This document shows, one piece after another, positions 61,477 to 64,000 of a stretch of DNA of 64,000 bases. Each line of letters opens with the position of its first letter. Positions within the stretch are counted from its first letter, which is position 1. The translations under genes and the position numbers were made by a program. The stretch is taken from assembly GCA_049115955.1 (NCBI GenBank), contig JAGDZJ010000008.1:71770-135769 (forward strand). Reading direction: 5' to 3'. The DNA is from Salinispirillum sp049115955. Lineage in GTDB: Bacteria; Pseudomonadota; Gammaproteobacteria; Pseudomonadales; Natronospirillaceae. A model generated the notes under the pieces. That model saw only the letters and a program-made list of their open reading frames with translations, made no database searches and had not been told where the DNA came from.

Positions 61477-62679
61477 ATGCTAATGCCTTGGATGACCACC
61501 ATTCTGATTGGCACCATTGTGTTGCTAACCGCGGTGGTACACGTGCTTCCACGGTCACCACAGATTGCTTCTCAGGCACCCTCTATTCTGACGACTTTAG
61601 GTATCTTCGGCACGTTCATTGGTGTGGCGCTGGGTCTGTATCAGTTCGATGCCATGGCAGTAGAAGACAGTGTCCCATCCTTGCTTGAAGGGTTGAAAAC
61701 GGCATTCTGGAGTTCAATAGCCGGTTTGTTGGGCGCGTTAACGGTAAAAATTCGCTATGCCATGAGCGACATGATGCGACCATCCAATGCGAAGACGGAC
61801 AGTCCGGTAGCGGCGATGGTTGCCGCAGTTGAGCAGCAGACAATAGACAATGATGCGCATTTTAAGAGTTTGATTGCTGAAACGCGGGCGAACAGCGAGC
61901 AACTGGCGCGGCATCAAACGGATATGGTGGAAGCCAATACACGTGCTTTGTCGGCCGCGATCAAGGAAATCATCAGTGATTTCAACGCCCGCATTGAGGT
62001 GCAGTATGGCGACAACTTCAAAAACCTGAATGAGTCTGTCGGTCGCATGCTGGAATGGCAAACGAAGAATCACGATACGACTAAAGCCATAGTGACCGAA
62101 TTGGAGCGTGCTACGCAGCAAATGTCGCAGGCGACAGAGTCCTATGAGAAGTTGATGACACAAACCCAGTCGTTCAGCAATGTGGCTGAAGGGATGGAGG
62201 CGCTCTTAACTGGGCTCAACCAGCAGAGCGAGCAGCTTGCACAGTATTTGTCGTCAATGTCGGGCATGGTGCAAGAGGCGCAACGCGGGCTGCCTGATCT
62301 GGAGCAGCGTATAGGCACTCTGACTACCGGTCTATCCAATGCTCTGACGCAACAGAACCAGGAAATGAGTCGTGTCATTGAGCAGACTGGGCGGCTATGG
62401 CTGGAAACGTCGGGCAAACTTGCAACGGAATTGTCTGATGGCGTTACGCATGTACAGCAACAGTTGGTAGATCAGGCGGGTCGTGCCTTGACGCAATCCG
62501 AGAAGCAGTTACAACAACTTGAAGACATGCTGCAGGCGCAGCTCACGCAGTCGTTGCAGACCTTTGGTTATCAGCTGACCGCGTTGTCGGAAAAGTTTGT
62601 GAATGACTACACTCCCCTAACAGAGCGCCTTCGTACATTGCTGGTTGCAGTGGAGAGTAGTACAGGTAGCAAACGATGA
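61477..62679 (+). CDS. MotA/TolQ/ExbB-type channel protein with long coiled-coil tail (ZorA-like)
   Basis: A 400-residue protein. Membrane segments lie at about 7-24, 37-57 (ILTTLGIFGTFIGVALGLYQF in part) and 73-92 (LKTAFWSSIAGLLGALTVK), with the small-residue pattern of MotA/ExbB ion channels. Residues 93-400 are a Gln/Glu/Ala-rich cytoplasmic tail with strong coiled-coil character. The layout resembles ZorA of the Zorya anti-phage system, where the channel drives a long tail. TAGGAG precedes the ATG; a possible -10, TATGCT, is at 61433. It is the first gene of a three-gene operon and overlaps the next in ATGA. The function is inferred only. Confidence 0.75.
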   Translation: MLMPWMTTILIGTIVLLTAVVHVLPRSPQIASQAPSILTTLGIFGTFIGVALGLYQFDAMAVEDSVPSLLEGLKTAFWSSIAGLLGALTVKIRYAMSDMMRPSNAKTDSPVAAMVAAVEQQTIDNDAHFKSLIAETRANSEQLARHQTDMVEANTRALSAAIKEIISDFNARIEVQYGDNFKNLNESVGRMLEWQTKNHDTTKAIVTELERATQQMSQATESYEKLMTQTQSFSNVAEGMEALLTGLNQQSEQLAQYLSSMSGMVQEAQRGLPDLEQRIGTLTTGLSNALTQQNQEMSRVIEQTGRLWLETSGKLATELSDGVTHVQQQLVDQAGRALTQSEKQLQQLEDMLQAQLTQSLQTFGYQLTALSEKFVNDYTPLTERLRTLLVAVESSTGSKR

Positions 62680-63368
62680 CGCCGTTTGAAGCTGAGAATG
62701 AAGAGCACTGGCTATCCGTCTCCGACCTAATGGCCGGCTTGATGATGGTGTTCTTGTTGGTGGCTGTTATTTTTATGGTCAATGCGGAGCGCGAGCGCCG
62801 TACCGTTACCGACGTAGCGTTGCTTTATGAGCGTCTGAGACTGGAATTATATGAAGATTTGTTGGTTGAGTTTGAAGCCGATCTGCCACGATGGGGGGCG
62901 GAGCTCGACGATGATCTTACGTTCCGGTTTACGCGCAACGATCTGTTGTTTGATCGGGGCGATAATGCCATTCAGCCGCAGTTTGCGGCCATTCTGGAAG
63001 ATTTCTTTCCACGCTACGTGAACATCATTTATCAAGAAAAATATCGCGATGATATTCGAGAGGTGAGGATCGAAGGCCACACTGATTCAACGTGGGGCGG
63101 TTTCGACTCCGACGAGGCCTACATTCGTAATATGGAGTTGTCGCAGGCACGTACCCGAAGCACAGCTGCATATTTATTGGCGTTGCCGCAATTGGGCGGA
63201 TTGAAAGACTGGCTGCAAGAAAATCTGACCGCTAATGGGCTGTCGTCATCGAAATTGATTTTGGGGGCTGACGGTCAAGAGGACGAGGTGCGATCACGGC
63301 GCGTGGAGTTTCGGGTCGTTACGGATGCCGATCAACGTATTGAAGAAATACTGCAAAGGGCGCGCTGA
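62676..63368 (+). CDS. MotB/OmpA-type peptidoglycan-binding partner (ZorB-like)
   Basis: A 230-residue protein. A short N-terminus leads into SVSDLMAGLMMVFLLVAVIF, where Asp17 occupies the place of the ion-carrying aspartate of MotB and ZorB just before the single membrane segment. A periplasmic OmpA-like domain follows, with IEGHTDS at about 132-138 and NMELSQARTRSTAAYLL at about 155-171; it should grip peptidoglycan. It pairs with the preceding MotA-like protein as a stator-like unit. Its TGA overlaps the next ATG by one base. Confidence 0.8.
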   Translation: MTPFEAENEEHWLSVSDLMAGLMMVFLLVAVIFMVNAERERRTVTDVALLYERLRLELYEDLLVEFEADLPRWGAELDDDLTFRFTRNDLLFDRGDNAIQPQFAAILEDFFPRYVNIIYQEKYRDDIREVRIEGHTDSTWGGFDSDEAYIRNMELSQARTRSTAAYLLALPQLGGLKDWLQENLTANGLSSSKLILGADGQEDEVRSRRVEFRVVTDADQRIEEILQRAR

Positions 63369-63859
63369 TGCAATTACCGGATTTTCTTGAGTTTGATGCT
63401 TTCAATGATTTGCGCGATCGCATGGGGGCTGACAAGTTAGGGTATTTTGAGGTCTTTGATCCGAAGCGCCACCTAACCGGTGAGGAGCGCAGTGCGTTGC
63501 GCACCAGCGGTGTGCCGGTGCGGCGAGATCAGCTCTATTTTTTGGGCGATCACACCTTGGCCTATAAGAATTCACGTGTCGGTGTGGCAGTAGGGCAGGT
63601 GCTGCACGTAACGCGCTGTAAGCACCTAATGGCATTTGTTGAGGGTGTTGCCGTGGGGGATGACGAACCGGTTACTGAGGGCGTGACGGCCTGCCGTGAG
63701 TGTTTGCACCTATTGCGCTTTGAAGGCATTGATTTAGAGAAAGAGCGCAAGCACCATCATAATGAGAAAATGATTGCCCAGTTCAGGCTGTCGCATTTCT
63801 ATGCGACCTATACAGATTATCCGTTGTATGAGCGACAGCACGTTCGGCATCCACTTTGA
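63368..63859 (+). CDS. Uncharacterised protein with CxH...CxxCxH pattern, third gene of the operon
   Basis: A 163-residue cytoplasmic-looking protein with no signal peptide or membrane segment. I do not recognise the family. Cys84, His86, Cys109, Cys112 and His114 form a CxH-N22-CxxCxH arrangement that could bind zinc. A His-rich run follows at 129-131 (KHHHNEK). It is coupled to the MotB-like gene by a TGATG overlap and is the last gene before a tRNA promoter. It is much smaller than ZorC or ZorD, so it is not a known Zorya effector. It could be an effector or regulator of the stator pair; this is inference. Confidence 0.7.
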   Translation: MQLPDFLEFDAFNDLRDRMGADKLGYFEVFDPKRHLTGEERSALRTSGVPVRRDQLYFLGDHTLAYKNSRVGVAVGQVLHVTRCKHLMAFVEGVAVGDDEPVTEGVTACRECLHLLRFEGIDLEKERKHHHNEKMIAQFRLSHFYATYTDYPLYERQHVRHPL

Positions 63860-63915
63860 TGTACCGGTTAGGTCTGTAAGCTATTGGAATTCCAGAAAAA
63901 AATCCTTAGAAACGT

Positions 63916-63943
63916 TTGACATGCCGGTAGAATGGATTACAAT
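63916..63943 (+). promoter_or_regulatory. Promoter of the tRNA gene at the window end
   Basis: A consensus -35 TTGACA (63916-63921), a 16-base spacer and -10 TACAAT (63938-63943), followed by GCGCC. It lies 34 bases before the tRNA. Confidence 0.8.
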
Positions 63944-63977
63944 GCGCCTCACTTTTTCGGAGCTTTAAAGTCCGATT

Positions 63978-64000
63978 GGGTGTGTAGCTCAGCTGGGAGA
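63978..64000 (+). tRNA. tRNA, 5' part only (cut by window end)
   Basis: GGGTGTG acceptor strand, U8, A9, GCTC D-stem and A14 are in the correct places. The anticodon is outside the window, so the amino acid is unknown; tRNA-Val has a similar start. Confidence 0.85.

Noticed and set aside
61477..63859. Calling the operon a Zorya system outright
   Set aside because: Only ZorA-like and ZorB-like proteins are present. The third protein does not resemble ZorC, ZorD or ZorE in size or sequence, and the window ends soon after.
63774..63968. Possible frameshifted extension of the third operon protein
   Set aside because: The overlapping frame lacks homology-like features and runs into the tRNA promoter; the 163-residue protein ends naturally.
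1..64000. CRISPR arrays, transposases, prophage genes or rRNA
   Set aside because: I looked for evenly spaced direct repeats, transposase-like proteins, phage structural proteins and rRNA sequence, and found none.

Overview
The window is a piece of a gammaproteobacterial chromosome of moderate GC content. Its gene order closely follows the Pseudomonas/Oceanospirillales arrangement: map-glnD-dapC-yffB-dapD facing rpsB-tsf-pyrH-frr-uppS-cdsA-dxr-rseP-bamA-skp-lpxD-fabZ-lpxA-lpxB-rnhB-dnaE-accA, then tilS-pyrG-eno-ftsB-ispD-ispF-truD-pcm-nlpD-rpoS-fdxA-mutS and pncC-recA-recX-alaS-lysC-csrA. A sodium-pumping oxaloacetate decarboxylase (oadGAB) suggests a marine or halophilic organism. A Saccharospirillaceae or Reinekea-like bacterium is my best guess; this is inference from synteny, not a database match.

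Layout. Positions 1-4.6 kb hold the end of a sugar/polyol ABC binding protein, a chemoreceptor, pepA and a higBA toxin-antitoxin pair. Positions 4.9-12 kb (minus strand) hold an LpxH-type phosphoesterase and the map/glnD/dapC/yffB/dapD group for methionine removal, nitrogen signalling and lysine/peptidoglycan precursor synthesis. Positions 12.3-31.6 kb (plus strand) are a long core block for translation (rpsB, tsf, frr), nucleotides (pyrH), undecaprenyl phosphate and isoprenoids (uppS, dxr), phospholipid and lipid A synthesis, outer membrane assembly (rseP, bamA, skp), DNA replication (rnhB, dnaE) and fatty acid synthesis (accA). Positions 31.8-43.5 kb continue with tilS, pyrG, eno, divisome and isoprenoid genes, truD, pcm, a DUF368 lipid-carrier transporter, nlpD and rpoS. 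Positions 43.6-46.6 kb carry fdxA and mutS on the minus strand.

Between mutS and pncC lies a xylFHG-type ABC sugar importer. It is flanked by a diverged direct repeat of the pncC promoter and 5' end, so the operon looks like an insertion into an ancestral mutS-pncC junction. After csrA come one tRNA-Ser and two identical tRNA-Arg genes, then oadGAB behind a pair of inverted repeats four helical turns apart.

The least explained part is the right edge (61.5-63.9 kb). It is a tightly coupled three-gene operon: a MotA/ExbB-like channel protein with a roughly 300-residue coiled-coil tail, a MotB/OmpA-like partner, and a small protein with a CxH...CxxCxH pattern. It sits just before a tRNA gene cut by the window end. 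The first two resemble ZorA/ZorB of the Zorya anti-phage system, but no ZorC, ZorD or ZorE is present, so it may be an undescribed motor-like system.

Regulatory signals worth noting are a near-leaderless higB promoter with an embedded operator, a HexR-like site before eno, a LexA box at recA, and a terminator hairpin placed directly before pyrG. No transposase, CRISPR array, rRNA or prophage gene was seen. The CDS starts given are my choices from ribosome binding sites and family N-termini.
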